From assembly GCA_965178635.1 (NCBI GenBank), contig CBCXVT010000011.1:1-24587 (forward strand): DNA of 24,587 nucleotides, read 5' to 3'. This DNA is from GCA-2733415 sp965178635 (GTDB lineage Bacteria > Bacteroidota > Bacteroidia > Flavobacteriales > Flavobacteriaceae). A program made the position numbers and the translations under genes. Below the pieces are notes generated by a model, which was not told the DNA's origin, searched no databases, and was given only the letters and a program-made list of their open reading frames with translations. Positions 24,378 through 24,587 of the stretch are shown here, one piece after another; position 1 is the stretch's first letter; each line of letters starts with the position of its first letter.

Positions 24378-24587
24378 TTAAGCAGGTTCGTTTAATAAAT
24401 CGAAAAACTCTAATGAGTTTGCTTCCATCGTATAAATAATTTTATCCGTTTTTACTACCAAATGGTTGTATGCCATATAAGCCACAATACCAACAACTAA
24501 CCCCGCAACAGTAGTTGTCATTGCTGTATACAATCCATCGGCTAATGTTTTTATATCAATATTTCCACCAGAGTTGGCAATTTCAAA
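24378..24587 (-). CDS. exbB: ExbB/TolQ/MotA-family proton channel, C-terminal part (partial)
   Basis: The last 69 codons of an ExbB-type proton channel enter from the right edge and stop at TAA 24378-24380. The segment DIKTLADGLYTAMTTTVAGL followed by VVGIVAYMAYNHLV is the typical conserved end of this family, including the polar Thr cluster of the final membrane helix. The tail EANSLEFFDLLNEPA is cytoplasmic. It precedes exbD by ten bases and belongs to the same operon. This visible part has no frameshift. The N-terminal two thirds lie outside the window. Confidence 0.9.
   Translation of the reverse strand, partial: FEIANSGGNIDIKTLADGLYTAMTTTVAGLVVGIVAYMAYNHLVVKTDKIIYTMEANSLEFFDLLNEPA

Overview
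The window is AT-rich chromosome from a member of the Bacteroidota, almost certainly the family Flavobacteriaceae. It carries the type IX secretion and gliding genes porU, porV and gldJ. It has PafA-type phosphatase and Bacteroidota-style promoters, including an exact TTG-N19-TATATTTG in front of two tRNA genes. Shine-Dalgarno-like sites are essentially absent, so start codons were chosen from spacing and protein features. I cannot name the genus.

Layout. Positions 1-1008 (+) hold the end of a probable methyltransferase and a family 2 glycosyltransferase. Positions 1291-2925 (-) hold a PafA-like alkaline phosphatase, divergent from an MlaE/MlaF ABC lipid-transport pair (3006-4510, +). A tightly packed minus-strand operon runs from 9873 down to 4511: M28 peptidase lipoprotein, short-chain dehydrogenase, SprT-like zincin, mannose-1-phosphate guanylyltransferase, DUF389 membrane protein and an unnamed protein with a transglutaminase-like Cys-His-Asp set. 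A terminator (9891-9932) separates this from pdhA-pdhC (12546-9955, -), which encode E1-alpha and E2 of pyruvate dehydrogenase. Another terminator (12630-12667) ends the porU-porV-cdd operon (18314-12704, -). gldJ (18507-20204, +) is divergent from porU and is followed by a strong hairpin and then murF (20278-21549, +). Two tandem tRNA-Val(UAC) genes follow on the minus strand. The right end is an exbB-exbD-tonB-folC operon on the minus strand (24587 to 21844).

How the genes work together. PorU (sortase), PorV (outer-membrane shuttle) and GldJ (lipoprotein associated with GldK) belong to one secretion and motility machine. MurF and ManC feed cell-wall and surface-glycan synthesis. ExbB, ExbD and TonB would energise outer-membrane transport.

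Most of the window is well-conserved flavobacterial core genome, and I see no phage, insertion sequence, CRISPR array or defence island. The most unusual part is the right end: tonB carries one apparent single-base frameshift, and exbD has a stretch of about 125 bases with several frame changes between intact ends. This is either recent decay of one Ton system or locally poor sequence. The least understood gene is the 186-residue transglutaminase-like protein translationally coupled to DUF389.
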